From positions 26,035,001-26,099,000 of the forward strand of contig CM075676.1 of NCBI GenBank assembly GCA_037962975.1: 64,000 nt of DNA. The letters run 5' to 3'. Source of the stretch: Clitoria ternatea. Lineage: Eukaryota; Streptophyta; Magnoliopsida; Fabales; Fabaceae. Both the position numbers and the translations under genes were made by a program. This document shows, one piece after another, positions 35,621-48,431 of this stretch (within the stretch, counting starts at the first letter, position 1; each line of letters begins with the position of its first letter). The notes under the pieces are model-generated. The model worked only from the letters and a program-made list of their open reading frames with translations. It ran no database searches and was not told the DNA's origin.

Positions 35621-36778
35621 ATGGCCTCTACCTCTTATGATGCATTTTTGCAAAATGGTATAATAAATAGACCTCCAATATTCAATGGTAAAGACTATGC
35701 TATTTGGAAAGAAAGGATGAAAATTTTTGTCCAATCCTATGACATCAAGGTATGGAATGTTATTCAATTTGGTCCTTTCATTCCCAAATACACTATTGAT
35801 AATATAGAATGTATGAAGCCCATGAACTTATGGACTAAGGAAGAAGAAAGAAAGGTACAATTTAATCTAAGAGCTAAAATACTTATCACATTAGCATTAG
35901 GACCTAATGATGTTTCTAGAGTTATTACTTGTAACAATGCTAAAGAAATGTGGGAAACTCTTGAAACAATTTATAGAAATACTAATGATGATCAAGATGC
36001 AAGAATTAGTGCTCTTTCTAGCAAAAATGAAGGATTCAAAATAAGTATGGAAGAAGAGGTCGATGAATCAAAAGAAGAATTTACCAACCTCTGCCTTATG
36101 ACAAAGCACTCCAAAGATGATGAGGTAAGTTCTCTAAACGAATCTAGTGATGATGAAAGTGAAATTGATAAAGATGAATTGTTAGAAGCTTTTGATGAAT
36201 TGCATGAAAAGTTTATTTTACTATCAAAGAGATATGCATGCTCAAAACAAACCATTTTGAAACTTGAAAATGAATTGCATGTTGTTCACATAGAAAAGGA
36301 AAATCTTAGAATTCAAAATGATGAATTAATAGCTTCAAATATCACTCTTAGGACTTGCAATGGAGATAAGGAATGTATGCTTCTTAAAAAAAAGGGGAAT
36401 AAAGAACTAAAAGAAGCACTTAAGAAGCTTACAAGTAGTCAAAAGAATTTAAGTGAATCTCTTGAAAATCAAAAGTATACCCTTGATAGAACGGGAATAG
36501 GTCATGGAAAATTTGAAAAGGAAAAGAAATGTAAGAAACCCCTTGCACCCCTTAAGGAAAAATTTAAACTCATTCTAAGATGTACAAACCATGAAAGAAA
36601 AGGGAGCTCAATGTCTAACTGTTTTAAAAGGAAGCACATAGAATATAAAAGGAACCATTACAATCATACTATGACTTATTCTTTGGATGCAACATGTTTC
36701 TATTGTGGAATATATGGTCGTATATCTTCTAATTGCTTTATAAAGAAATCTCGTCAAAAGTGTACAAGAAAGGTATGA
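35621..36778 (+). CDS. Sirevirus-like gag protein (385 aa, open)
   Basis: Gag forms the particle shell that packages element RNA. The frame is open from ATG 35621, 44 bp after the primer-binding site. Residues 1-130 match the copia gag N-terminal region (PPIFNGKDYAIWKERMK...LITLALGP...ETIYRN). A strongly predicted coiled coil runs from about residue 185 to 290 (LEAFDELHEKFILL and repeated Leu/Glu/Lys heptads), typical of Sirevirus gag. A CX2C-type zinc knuckle lies near residues 363-376, but its His is Arg (CFYCGIYGRISSNC). The middle of gag (after the ETIYRN block) appears shortened relative to related proteins. No protease, integrase or reverse transcriptase follows. The gag could still be translated; whether it works without the knuckle His is unknown. 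Confidence 0.88.
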   Translation: MASTSYDAFLQNGIINRPPIFNGKDYAIWKERMKIFVQSYDIKVWNVIQFGPFIPKYTIDNIECMKPMNLWTKEEERKVQFNLRAKILITLALGPNDVSRVITCNNAKEMWETLETIYRNTNDDQDARISALSSKNEGFKISMEEEVDESKEEFTNLCLMTKHSKDDEVSSLNESSDDESEIDKDELLEAFDELHEKFILLSKRYACSKQTILKLENELHVVHIEKENLRIQNDELIASNITLRTCNGDKECMLLKKKGNKELKEALKKLTSSQKNLSESLENQKYTLDRTGIGHGKFEKEKKCKKPLAPLKEKFKLILRCTNHERKGSSMSNCFKRKHIEYKRNHYNHTMTYSLDATCFYCGIYGRISSNCFIKKSRQKCTRKV

Positions 36779-39116
36779 ATTCCAAAAACAACTTTGAAAT
36801 CCTAAACTAACAAGAAAGGACCCAACTCTCAAAGGGTACCATAAAACTTTAAATTTTGTAGGCATACTTTAAATCGATAATTTCTCATTGACGAATGACC
36901 AAAGAATCAAGATTCACAATCTTCACCCCAAAGAATAAAGAATGAGAAAGATAAGGATGTAGGAAGTGTAAAATTCCAAGGTATGATCGAATCCTTACTC
37001 TAGTAGATCAAATATCATATTTGCTATGTAATTATATGCTTAATTATGTTGAAACATTTATGCACTTGGCTGATAGTTTATTGAGAATTTTTAGAAATGT
37101 CTAAATAATTTCATAATGAATTTTGATGTGTGAAGATCTAACTTTGATTTGATAAATCTGAGTTTGAACATGAAAGGTGTGAAGTTTTGAAATAGATAAA
37201 TGAATAACTATTTTATTAAAATCTTAGGATCAATGATGTACGTGCATATCCTTATGATTTTGATTTTGATGATTTAAATGATTGGTGATGAGTTTAATGA
37301 ATGATTGCTTGGATAACATGTTTGATTCTATGAAAAACTTGAGATGTGTCTATCCATGTGTGTTAGGAAGGATTGAAACATCAAAATGCTGAAATGTTAA
37401 ATCTTGATGCTTAGATTCAAAGTCTTAAATGATGAATGAACTCTTGATGATATATGATGTATGAATTCTTGGTAATGTATGAATTCTTAATGATGCATGA
37501 ATCCTTGGTTAAATATGAATTATTGATGATGTATCAATTATTGAACAAAGAAGTATTTTGTTTAACTAGTGGTATCTAAGTGACAAACATCTTCCTTTAA
37601 CAAAATGGTATCAATTGAATTAGTAAGAGGAAGAGATCATGAGGACATAATCTTGATTATGCTTATACTTGTTATTACTGCTACTATGCTTTGATAATTT
37701 ATGAAATATAGTTTTCCTAACAAGCAAGTATCTTTTCATAACAAGTGGCATTGAAGAAAATGTTATGACGAGTTGATTATGACAAATTTTTAGAACTGTT
37801 TCAAGTTAGGACTATGTTATGCTTATATGACTTACAAAGCTGTCAATCTTAAGCAAAATATTTCTATGCAATTATATATTATTTTTGATAATACCTAAAA
37901 AGAAAGTAGGTATTCTCTATGTATGTTATAACAAGTGATTGCCTAGACTTTAACTTCATGACTAGTAATATCATAGGCATGAACAAAAGAGGTTAATGTT
38001 AAAAGTCTATGTATCATAGTATATTAAGAAACAATGCATGATATGTTAAGTAATAATACATGACATGATCTTCCTTAATACACCATGCTTGAGCAATTGG
38101 TATCTATCTTGATTGACATTGTAATTCTTATCTACACCGTGTGTTTGATGATGCATGATCTTGACTGTGAAAAGAAATTTGAAAATATACATCATTAAGT
38201 TTGAAAAGAATTATTAATTAAATCAAGAAGGATGTATGCTTAAATGATAACAATCTTGTGCTAAATGCTTAAATGTTAATAAATTGATATCTAGAGCTTA
38301 AATTGGCAAATCCATCAAGTGGTATCATACATAGCATCAAGATAACAGGTGGTATGACATATATGTTATGGAAAATTGATTACAATGAGTGCATGACTTG
38401 CATTACACATTTACAGCTGCACTATGACAATGATATGATTCTGTGACTTATCCTTAAGTATTGTAAATGATTTATGCCAAATGTATTCTCTTGTACAATC
38501 ACATGCTTTATGTGTCCTAGGTAAATGCTTGACTAGACCTATTTATGACATCATAGGCACAAGTTAAGAAGAGAATATTTGAGATAAAAGGGTTATGTGA
38601 AAAAGAATATAGATATATTAGTATATGTTTTAATACAAATGCATGAGTAAGCCAACAAGCTGTATCAATTATATTACATTTGCTCTGATACCTAGACATA
38701 AGCAAAATTGTTGAAAAATCCTCTATGATACCTAGAAATGCATCAAGCAATATTACTTAAATGATTAACAAGTGAATTTTTACATGCAAGTGGTATCTAA
38801 TTTTTGAATGGCATCTATTCATATTGTGATATCTGTTGTTTGAATAAGTGGTATCTATTAAAAGAAGGAGATCATGTGCTTAAGAAACAAACAAATGGTT
38901 TCAAGACTTGTTTAAATAGGCTAACATGAACACTTGGTATCAATTAGCTTAACAATTGTATCAATTAGCTTAACAATTGGTATCCAATTACATGTGTTAA
39001 TAACATTTGGTATCAAACTTGATTAAATTGACCTATAAGTGGTATCACACTTGTTTAAATAGGTTTCACACATTAATATGTGGTATATTTTACAAGTGGT
39101 ATCAATTACTAGTATT
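36779..39116 (+). other. Non-coding internal region replacing pol
   Basis: A short stretch after gag still resembles the gag-pol linker, then all pol domains are missing. The rest is AT-rich with no long frame. From about 37560 the word TGGTATCA or TGGTATC recurs many times (see Part 2). Confidence 0.8.
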
Positions 39117-40121
39117 AAGGGGGAGCCTACCCATGAATGATTATCCTTGATTTCACCTCTTTATGATTATATTTATGCTTACAATTTTATTTCTATTCTC
39201 CTATATGCTTACTTGGAAAAATATTCTTGTGCATTTGATAATACCAAAAGGGAGAAAACTATGTGCTTATTTGTCTATCCTAATTAAGAAAATTACTTGC
39301 TTACTTATATTTGACTTATTCACAAATGTGTAAGTAATGATGTGTGTACTTAATTGAAAAGAATCATGTGACGCTTGCCATACTTGTGATATTAATTACA
39401 TGATTGAAAATGAGTTAGCAACCAACTTTCTACTTACTTGATGAATGAATTATGTGGTTGACTATTGACTCCAGATATTAACATGTGGTATGAAATAAAA
39501 TGGTATATATCCTTGATCATGTTTTGAGCTTTGATTTGAAATTCTACTATCTCTTATGAAATACTTGCTCTAAGTCTCTCTTATTCGAATAAATACATTT
39601 ATATATTGATGGCATAAACTATAACTAAGATGATGATCTTTTTGATGATGCCAAAGGGGGAGAAATTAGTGAAAGGATCAATAAAAAGAATAAAATATCA
39701 TTTATGCCAAAAAGGGAAAATTACTATGATTATTGTTTTATTTTTGATGATGCCAAAGGGGGAGAGATATAAAGAGGGAGAGATATCATGAGAAGAATAT
39801 GAAACAATATGATAGAATAGCATGTTGTTAAAAAGAGAAAATATTATTATGCTTATTATGATTGCTTACACTGCCACGATGGTCTGAAAATTAGATGAAC
39901 TATTTTGTGGTATCTATTGCATGATTAAGGGGGAGATATTATCTTGCATGATACATTATGATCTTTTAACAATCGGTATCAATTCTTGTGTGTCATTTGT
40001 TTAACAAATGGTATCAAATTATATTTGTAAGGGGGAGTCGTTTATGCCATGAATTTGAACTCTTATGAGACTAACACCCCGCGAGATGAACATTTGTTGT
40101 CATCATCAAAAAGGGGGAGAA
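39117..40121 (+). other. Multiple polypurine-tract motifs before the 3' LTR
   Basis: AAGGGGGAG-type tracts lie near 39117, 39652, 39754, 39926, 40029 and 40108. The last (AAAAAGGGGGAGAA) directly abuts the 3' LTR start at 40122 and is the likely working tract. Two of them follow GATGATGCC, and the last follows TGTCATCATC, a sequence context typical of Sirevirus polypurine tracts. Confidence 0.88.
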
Positions 40122-40885
40122 TGTATTTATATGTTGATGTAGGTTTTGATAATGATACAACAAATGAAGATATATTTATGGACAAATTAAAGAACGATGT
40201 TCAAAGCGATTAATTAGAAATGAATCATGAAGTTCAAGCAAAAATGAATCAAGAATTCAAGAGCTAAATGTATAAGGATTGATGAACATCAAGGACATAT
40301 GTTAAAGGTTTTTAAAGAGGCTTAAAATGATCAAGAAAGTGCCATAGATCGAAAGGAACCAAGCCATATCAAAATTAAATGTCAAGAAGGGTCAAAATTG
40401 AAGTATTTTGAAGGCGAATAGCTTCATGAATTGATTCATGAAGCAAGGAATCGATTCATGCCACTACAAACACGAAGGAATCGATTCAAGAGGCTTGGGA
40501 ATCGATTCATTGGGTTGGGAATCGATTCCCCCTACTAGGAATCGATTCATGCTTGAAAAATCACCTAGGAATCGACTCAGTGCCAAGAGGAATCGATTCA
40601 TTACGTTGAAAAACCATGGGAATCGATTCATAGCTAGAGGAATCGATTCATGCTCCTTGAAAACACATGGGAATTAATTCATTGATCATAGGAATCAATT
40701 CATATGCTTGTTAGAAGCCAAAATGCACGCTGGGAATCAATTCATGCACCGATTCATTCAGTTTAAATTCAAATGGAAACAACACTGAACGCACTACGCA
40801 AATTACACATCGCACTATGAATTAAACAATTGAAGACAGACGCTCCCTTGCTCCACTTGCATTGCATCGAAGGGAATAAATTTGC

Positions 40886-40893
40886 TATAAATA
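40886..40893 (+). promoter_or_regulatory. LTR TATA box (3' LTR)
   Basis: TATAAATA, the equivalent of 34576-34583. The gypsy solo LTR inserted about 57 bp downstream. Confidence 0.6.
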
Positions 40894-42979
40894 GAGAAGG
40901 AGAAGAAGGATTCAAATACACCCAACGAAGAAGCAGTTCCTTCGTTTCCTGTAACATCCCAAATTTTATAAAATGAATAAATGACGAGAATAAATAGTAA
41001 ATAAATGTATATGAATGGATTTGTGTCCAAAAAAAAATGGGAATCATAAAATTGGGATTTATGATGAATATTTATAATTTATTGAGCTTATGAGGGTTAA
41101 AATTTTACCCGGTTAGAATATGAGTGTCGGACCAAGCATCTCCGATTGAGATGCCGTTGGTCAGGGCTATTAAGAATATTATTGAGGATCCGAATATACC
41201 TTCAGAATAATTTTTGGAGTTAGTATTAAGCCCGAACTATGAGCCTGTTTGTCCTAAATCGGTAAAATCATTAATGAGGGATTTAATTTTAATGATAAAA
41301 CTCTTTCCTCTCCTCTCATTTTCTCACGTCACTTCTTCTCCTTCCTTCTATTCTCTTCTTTTCATTCTTCTTCTTCTTCCCTCTCTACCTTTCTCTCAAA
41401 AACCTAAGCTTTGTAAGGTCTTCTTCTTCCTTCACCATTTTCACTTGGGGGAAGCTTGAAGGAAGCCATTGGAGGTTGGAACTCTCCTTTTTTTCTCTTC
41501 AAATTTTGTATGGCCACCTCTCCTTTGGAAGATCATGGTTGCTTCTTGGTTGAGGTAAGCTCCTCATCATCTTTCATGAGTTTATGCCCTAGGTTTTGAA
41601 TTTTTAATGTATAAGAGAGCATTAAATGTGTAAGGATTGATGGGAGAAGTATTAATTATGAAAACCCTAGGTGGGATAGTCATTGAGGATTGCTATTGAT
41701 GTTGACAATGAATAGAATATAATATTGCTAGTCTTGAGATGTTTGAAATAAGGCATAAAGGTAGTTAGAATTGATGATTGTGGATTTTGGGAAGATTAGA
41801 ATTGATTAATTGTGGTGATGATGGGGTTTTGATGGAACCCTAACTTTGATGAAGTGAGGATATGTAGAATATGAGTAGGAAGTATGTTTTATGGTAATAG
41901 AGAATGATATTAATGATGAAAGATAGCTAATTATGATGATTAATGTGTAAGTTGTTGTTTATAATGATGGGTAATGCCAAATTTTATAGAAAGAAGCTCA
42001 TGGGTGAGTGTTGTTAGGAATTGTGCAAGAATGAATGTTAATATTAAGGTTACGGTGTGGTGATGGATCAATAACTTGGAAGAGTAGTTGATAAAGTCTT
42101 AGACCATAACATGTACCATTTAGAATATATGGATAGTGAAGATTGGTTTGAGCTAAGATAACTTATGTTGAGCTCAAGGTGATGATAATGGTATTTGGAT
42201 GATTGATGTAAAGTAGAAATGCATTTTAGATGAGGAGATGAATGTTTGAAGCATTGGTGATGATTAATGAGGTTGGAGGAATTAAATTGGATTGTTGATG
42301 TTTATGACGATGTTAAAAATGGTTGCAAGCTATTGATAAAGGATTAAGGAAATAGATACTTGAGTTGATGAGTAAGTGGACCTTGATATATGCCATGTTT
42401 ATAGTGAAATGATATGAATGGCAAATTGTTGGCTATTGATGATAATGTATGTGTATATATGATGATGAATAACCCATGAGGGGTTGAAATATGTACATGT
42501 TAATGAACCATCCTTGAGGGGATGAAGTATATGTTTTGTGAATTGAGAATTTATGTGGATGATTGGCATTGAATGCGATAGCCCTTGTGATGGTATTGGT
42601 GATAAGTTTGAGATTTATGCATAATTGAGGAACTCATAGAGTCAAATAGAGTTTTATGTGATTTTGATGGATTGGGTTAGTCCCAATAGCTTCTATGTGC
42701 AGTTTATGACTTGTAGGAATTGGAATGGGCCAATTCCATTGAGAATTGACCCTTGAGGTGCCCAAAAACATTTTAAATCGGGTAAAACGCAATTATGTGC
42801 ATAAGTCTCTCAATTTTGAGAATTTTTGAGTGAGGCCGGTGGCCACACGTCACAAATAATATATTTTAGCTTGTGACAAATTTTGATGGTCATTATTGGA
42901 TTTGAATTGAATGAGATTGGGTGATTGGAAGTTGAAAATTTGGTGTTGTTCTGCATAAAAACAGCAACAGGGCTGTCTT

Positions 42980-43151
42980 GAATCGATTCAAGACCCTTTG
43001 AATCGATTCAAGAGGTGCTGTTTTCACTATTTTGGGCTCCAGGGGCGTTTGAATCGATTCATACGAGTTTGAATCGATTCAAGGCCCTCTGTTTGTCAAA
43101 AATTGAGATTTTGGGACGCTTGAATCGATTCATACGAACCTGAATCGATTC
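42980..43151. repeat. 71-bp minisatellite with paired GAATCGATTC palindromes in the gypsy LTR
   Basis: Palindromes start at 42980/43000, 43051/43071 and 43122/43142: pairs 20 bp apart repeated every 71 bp exactly. The spacer holds ATTTTGGGCTCCAGGGGCGT, which is close to the reverse complement of the spacer of the copia array at 25738-25981. Confidence 0.95.
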
Positions 43152-44549
43152 AGAGCCCTGTTATGGCCACTGTTGTGCTGTTTTTCCAACTGGTCTGTTT
43201 TCCTTGCTGTTTTTGGCCCGTTTGGGCATCTTAATGACATTTTTGGCCTCCGACTTCTTCATCAAAGTTGTAGATAATTATGTTACGGAGGTGTGAGAAT
43301 TGGTCTCACATTAATTGGAGTTTTCTAACTCTCATTATACATAAAACACCGGACCTACTGCGTCATAAAATTCAAATTTAAGAGGGTTTTGAACCCAACT
43401 TTTTATGGTGGCCAAATTGGGACTAATAGGTGATATTTGTGACATGTCCCACTATTTTGAAGACTGAAAGTAAGATTTCCTCATGCCTTAGTGCTGAAAC
43501 TTATCATGGGCTCATTGTTGCCCTAAACCCCATTTATTATATAACAACAAGCGATTTCATTAGGGGTCCATGGGTGGTGTGTCTTAGTGGTGATTGAGGA
43601 ATGGCTTAAGGCCTTGGAGAGGTATGTGTATGCCTATACTATGTTATGAATATATGTGTGCCTCACCACTATTGATATATTATGAATCTTGATGAGAAGT
43701 AAATGATGTGGAATGTAGTTAGCCTTTAAGATCTAGAGGATCTTGGCTTTGGGAAAGGAATTCCCGAAGCCTAATACAGTTGCATGAGTTAGTGTTCATC
43801 AAGTATAGGACTTGATGTTGGGCTTTATGATAAACTAGCAAGTGTTTAAGAATTAAGAGAAATGCCTTGAGATGGCTTATTGATTGTTTGATTGCATATG
43901 TATAATATGTAGATCGAATTCCGGATGGTGCAAAGGAGTTTCCAGAGCATTGGAATGGTTCGGCTCTTCCCTCGAGGTAGGAGAGGAGTTAACATTCATA
44001 TTGCATGAGTAAATTTAATAGAGATTGTGTATGTGATTGATACTCATGCTTGCATTGCCATGTATATGTATTGAATTGTTTGGAATGGCAACTTGATAAT
44101 TGTGGAAAATTATTATGATACTCTTGTGTTGGGTTGGAAATCCCCAATGAATATATATATAAGGATATTAATAGATAAAATGAAATATTATGACATTCTA
44201 GCGGTGGATACAAGTAGTTGACTTGTATGTGTGTAAGGCAATGATGATTGCCAAATATGTGAATGGTGAATATGCCTCGAATGATTTTATGTGTGGATTG
44301 ATATTATTATGTTTGCTATGCCTTTGATATCCATGTGTGGATTGTTATGAGTGGTGTTTGTGGCCATTGAATGCCAATTATTTGAATGATGTGCCTTGAG
44401 GGGCCTTGTGAATATTTATACGCCATTGATGATAAAACTAGAATATATAATATACCCCTAACTGAGAGGGTAAGATATCCTTGTGAGGTTGTTATTGAAC
44501 ATATGCATTGTTGCATCTTGCATTCATGGCATGGCATAGCATTGGTATT

Positions 44550-45120
44550 ATGTGGTTGCGATCACAATGATGAAAGATCCTGCAGGATTCTATGAAGGGA
44601 GTACCCCTTGTGAGGCGGGAAACCAATGTGATGATGATATGATATGGTAATGGTGGTTGCGATCACCTAATTATGGAATGTGAAAGGCCCTGTAGGGACC
44701 ATTGTATGATGATGAGCCAGTGGTTGCGATCACTTGGTATTTGATATGATAAAGGGCTTGCGAGCACCTATGATGCCCATGGTTGCGATCATGAGGCGGG
44801 AGTACCCCTTGCGAGGCAGGAAACCTATGTGAATTGTTGAACGTGGTTGCGATCACGTGAAAGCTCCTTGTGAGGCTACTTTAGGGAGTACCCCTTGTGA
44901 GGCGGGAAACCAATGATTATGAATGTTTGATTATGGTGGTTGCGATCACCTATTATGATTATGAAGAATTGATTATGGTGGTTGCGATCACCTATTATGA
45001 TTATGAAGAATTGATTATGGTGGTTGCGATCACCTATTATGATTATGAAGAATTGATTATGGTGGTTGCGATCATCCATTATGGTTATGAATGTTTGATT
45101 ATAGTGGTTGCGATCACCCA
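44550..45120. repeat. GTGGTTGCGATCAC repeats, including a 42-bp tandem array
   Basis: About ten copies of (G)TGGTTGCGATCAC lie between 44550 and 45120. From 44949 they fall into a 42-bp tandem array with units at 44949, 44991, 45033 and a diverged one at 45075. A second motif, GTACCCCTTGTGAGGCGGGA, is interspersed near 44600, 44800 and 44887. Confidence 0.9.
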
Positions 45121-48023
45121 TTGATATAGAATTAAATTAATTATATATTTGAAATGGGATGACCACGAGTGTTGAGAAACCCCCTTGCGAGGAGGTATTG
45201 ATTAAAGATATAATGAATTGATAAGAATAATGATTATGAATGCCCTTGTTGATAAGTGGCAAAGTGACAGTGTTTGTGATTATGTATAGGTTATGCTTAC
45301 TTATGATATGAATTGCGATTCATGAGGCCTGTATGCCCATTGTGATAATGAGATAATGAATGAGTGATAATTTAATGTTTTGATAGCAAAGCACACCTGA
45401 TGTTTGCATGCATATACACATGATCACAATATATATAATATTCATCATTTTGAATGTATAACTCACTCTCCCATGTGGTCTCCTTTTTAGCATTGCGATG
45501 CAGGTTGCCATGGGATGATTTTGAAGTTAAAGATCAAGTTTCGGTGAAGGTAAATAGTGGTAGAGGAAATGCCCTGGCCGGCATCATTTATGAACTATTA
45601 TTTATTAGAATCATGAAATGTATAATTTATCTATAATGATATAGATGTTTTAATAAATTTGTACATGTATATAAATATAGTTATACCTTAGGCTTTGCGT
45701 ACTCAGGTTGATGATTATCTAATAGGCTCATGATATGTCATTGCATGCTAGCCTAGCCTTTTCTCATATCGTCATATATGGGACTAGGCGTGTGCCCGGT
45801 ATACATATTCTTCCACTGTAAACTTTATTATTTTCGTATACCACTATGGGCCATTATTTTATCGATCCAGCTTTAGTTTATTTAATTGTACACTTCGGTT
45901 TTCTATGATTCGAGTTTCGGTGTGACTCCAGTAATTATTTTGTAACGCGAAAAATTTATTCAAAATTTTATTAATTATGACGATCACATCGGGATTCAAG
46001 TATGGAAAATTAGGGTGTTACATTTCCTATATTCTTTCTCCTTCGTTGCATTTCTCTCTTGATTTATAAATTTGCATATTTCTCTTTCAAGAATTAATTA
46101 AGAGTTAGAGAGAAAATTATTTTTGAGTGAGCTAAATTTGTATATCCTCTCTTTGAGAGTTATTATTTTGTGAGAGCTTCAAGTTGTATATCTACTCTAG
46201 TGAGAGAGAAAAATCTTATAAACCAAACTCTAAAAACACCAAGGTATTCACTCTAGGTTGAGTGGTCACAAAGGTTGGGGTTCAACCTTTGGGTATTGAG
46301 AGATTATGAGATTGGGTGGGTTGTCTGTTGCTTGTGAGGATTGAGTTCTTGAGTGTGGGACACTAGGAGACAATTGCTCAAAGCTTGTAATCTCAAATGC
46401 TCAATAGTGGAAATCCTTCAAGTGGGTTGCTTGAAGGCTAGACGTACACCGGGGTGGTGGAACTCGTTATATCGGTTTGCAAATTCTCTCTTCCCTTAAA
46501 CTCCTTTATTATTGAGAATTTAATTTGCATGCTAAAATATTTATATCTATTTGGTTTGGTAAAATTACTTAAATTAAATCCTTGAATTAATTGACTTAAA
46601 TATTATTGGATTTAATTATTGTATAAGTGAGTAGAATATTATTGTTAATAACTTGGTAATTAATTATGCTTAATTAATTTATTAGAAATTGGTTAAGTTA
46701 AATTTATATTGGAATTATTTATACCAAGTATTTTAAGAATTTTCTAAACTAATAACTTGCCTTGTTTATCAAAATCAATTCTTGAATATTGTCTCTTCAA
46801 CTCAAAATATTTTAGTATGATATGTGCTTCATAATTATTACATCTTTTATATTACATCATTTGTGTACTAAGAACTGTTTTGAAAGGGATTCCGCGTGAA
46901 AATTTAAAATACTCAATTCACCCCCTAACAGGGCCCGCAAGCGCACGAGTTATGTCGCGTAATATAAAAGATTATCGTTCTCCATAGGGACTGTGTTCAA
47001 AGTACTAGCATATTGAAATTTAATTATCCACACAATTAATTTTTAATGTTTTTCTAAAATAAAACACAAATTAAAAATAAATTTAGAAACAAAATTTACT
47101 TGACACTTAAAAAATCAGAGTTGAGAGTATCTTGGGATTTCGGGAGATCAAGACTCTATTTTATGTTAATGAATTTTAACTTTTCATAAATAAGAATCAA
47201 ATTAAGTTTTCCAAGGCGGATTTTCCTTAAGCTAATTAATATGTTCATCTCGGAATCCTATTAATGTACCTAACCTATGGAAAGCGCTGCTTAATCCTTA
47301 GAAAAGGCCCATTATCGTTTTGTGAAAATACCTTATTTATTCCCCAAAAGATTTTGATTACATTCACGGTTTTACCGAGGTCACAAAAAGTATTTCAAAA
47401 CCTTAGGCTTAGTTCAAAAACTTTCCAGTAACAATAAATCTCTCGATTCTATTAATTACTTAAATTTACTAATATACCCGCAAGTATACAGTTTTATCAC
47501 TTAGGTTCTTGTTAGGAATTACTAAGAGCATTGAGCATTTTTTAAACTAAATGGAAAACAGAAATTTATTTAATTCAAAGTCAAAATATCATTATCATAA
47601 AACATTATCACACCCCCTTCATCCCAAGATAATTAATTTAGTTACTCATGAAATAATTCAAATTCATATATATGATGGAAAAATAAAACATACAAGGCAT
47701 GCCAAAAATAAGACTTACGGGTTTCTCCAAAAGCTCAGAATAATTTTACCACTGTATTTCCTTGTTGCAATATTCCTCCACCAATTACAAATTGGAATAC
47801 TCAATTTTACAACCCTCAAACTCTTCCACAAAATAAAAGAAAGAAAAAGAAAATAAAAAGATAGAAAGAAACGGGACAGAGAAAGAAAATAAAGAGAAAG
47901 AAAACGAAAAAGAAAGGAATGGAACGGAGAAGAAAAACGAAGGAAATAAAAGAAAGGAATTAAAGTGAATGAAAGAGGATTTGATCTAAAAGTGATGCTG
48001 TCCTTTGGCTTCCGACCTCCCCC

Positions 48024-48031
48024 TATTTATA
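48024..48031 (-). promoter_or_regulatory. LTR TATA box (Athila-like 3' LTR)
   Basis: TATAAATA on the minus strand, matched at 58826-58833 in the other LTR. Confidence 0.6.
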
Positions 48032-48431
48032 GAGATCTTGGGCGTTAATAATCATGGGAATGACGGCTAGTGGGTCTTTTTTTATTATTTTTTCTTGTCA
48101 GCCACCCCATAAGATCAACTTGGAAACAGCCTAGATGGTGACAACTATAGGGAACGGTGGCTAGTAGAATTTTTTTATTATTTTCCCTTTTGTTTTGTTG
48201 TCAGCCGCCCCCTTATAAGTTAAGGATCCACTTGGATAGTGGAAATCCAAGTCAGCATGGGCAATCAGTGGAAGTATGGATTTAAGGAGCTGAACGTTAT
48301 GGGTTGGACGATGTTGAGAGGAGAGCTGGACGGTGTTGTGGTTGTGTGATTTATGGAGCCGGTGTGCAATTGGATGGAGCCGGTGTGCAATTGGATGGGT
48401 GGACGAGCAAAGCAACTCCGATTGCTTTACT

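Larger units (their letters stand above)
40950..46022. mobile_element. Ty3/gypsy-type solo LTR (5.07 kb), TSD TTTCC
   Basis: Starts TGTAACATCCCAAATTTT and ends AATTAGGGTGTTACA, short inverted ends typical of gypsy LTRs. TTTCC occurs at 40945-40949 and 46023-46027. The interrupted host LTR has a single TTTCC at the matching place. No coding region, primer-binding site or polypurine tract is present inside, so a solo LTR is the simplest reading. It is unusually long. It contains two minisatellites, listed separately, and a pyrimidine-rich stretch at about 41300-41400. Confidence 0.9.

Noticed and set aside
36960..40120. Possible env-like gene downstream of gag in the Sirevirus-like element
   Set aside because: Some Sireviruses carry an env-like frame in this place, but no long frame or membrane-type pattern is visible here on either strand.
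19850..43151. Regularly spaced short repeats that could look like a CRISPR array
   Set aside because: The repeats are palindromic 10-mers within 71-bp minisatellite units whose spacers are also repeated, inside plant LTRs. There are no unique spacers and no cas genes.
44876..45124. Two opposed frames with perfect peptide repeats
   Set aside because: The 42-bp period is a multiple of three, so the minisatellite gives open repeated peptides in several frames. No start, promoter or family supports a gene.
47551..47856. 101-residue frame present in both Athila-like LTRs (also 58352-58591)
   Set aside because: It lies in the LTR after the TATA box but on the strand opposite to the element, is Lys/His/Asn-rich, and its end is not kept in the second copy.
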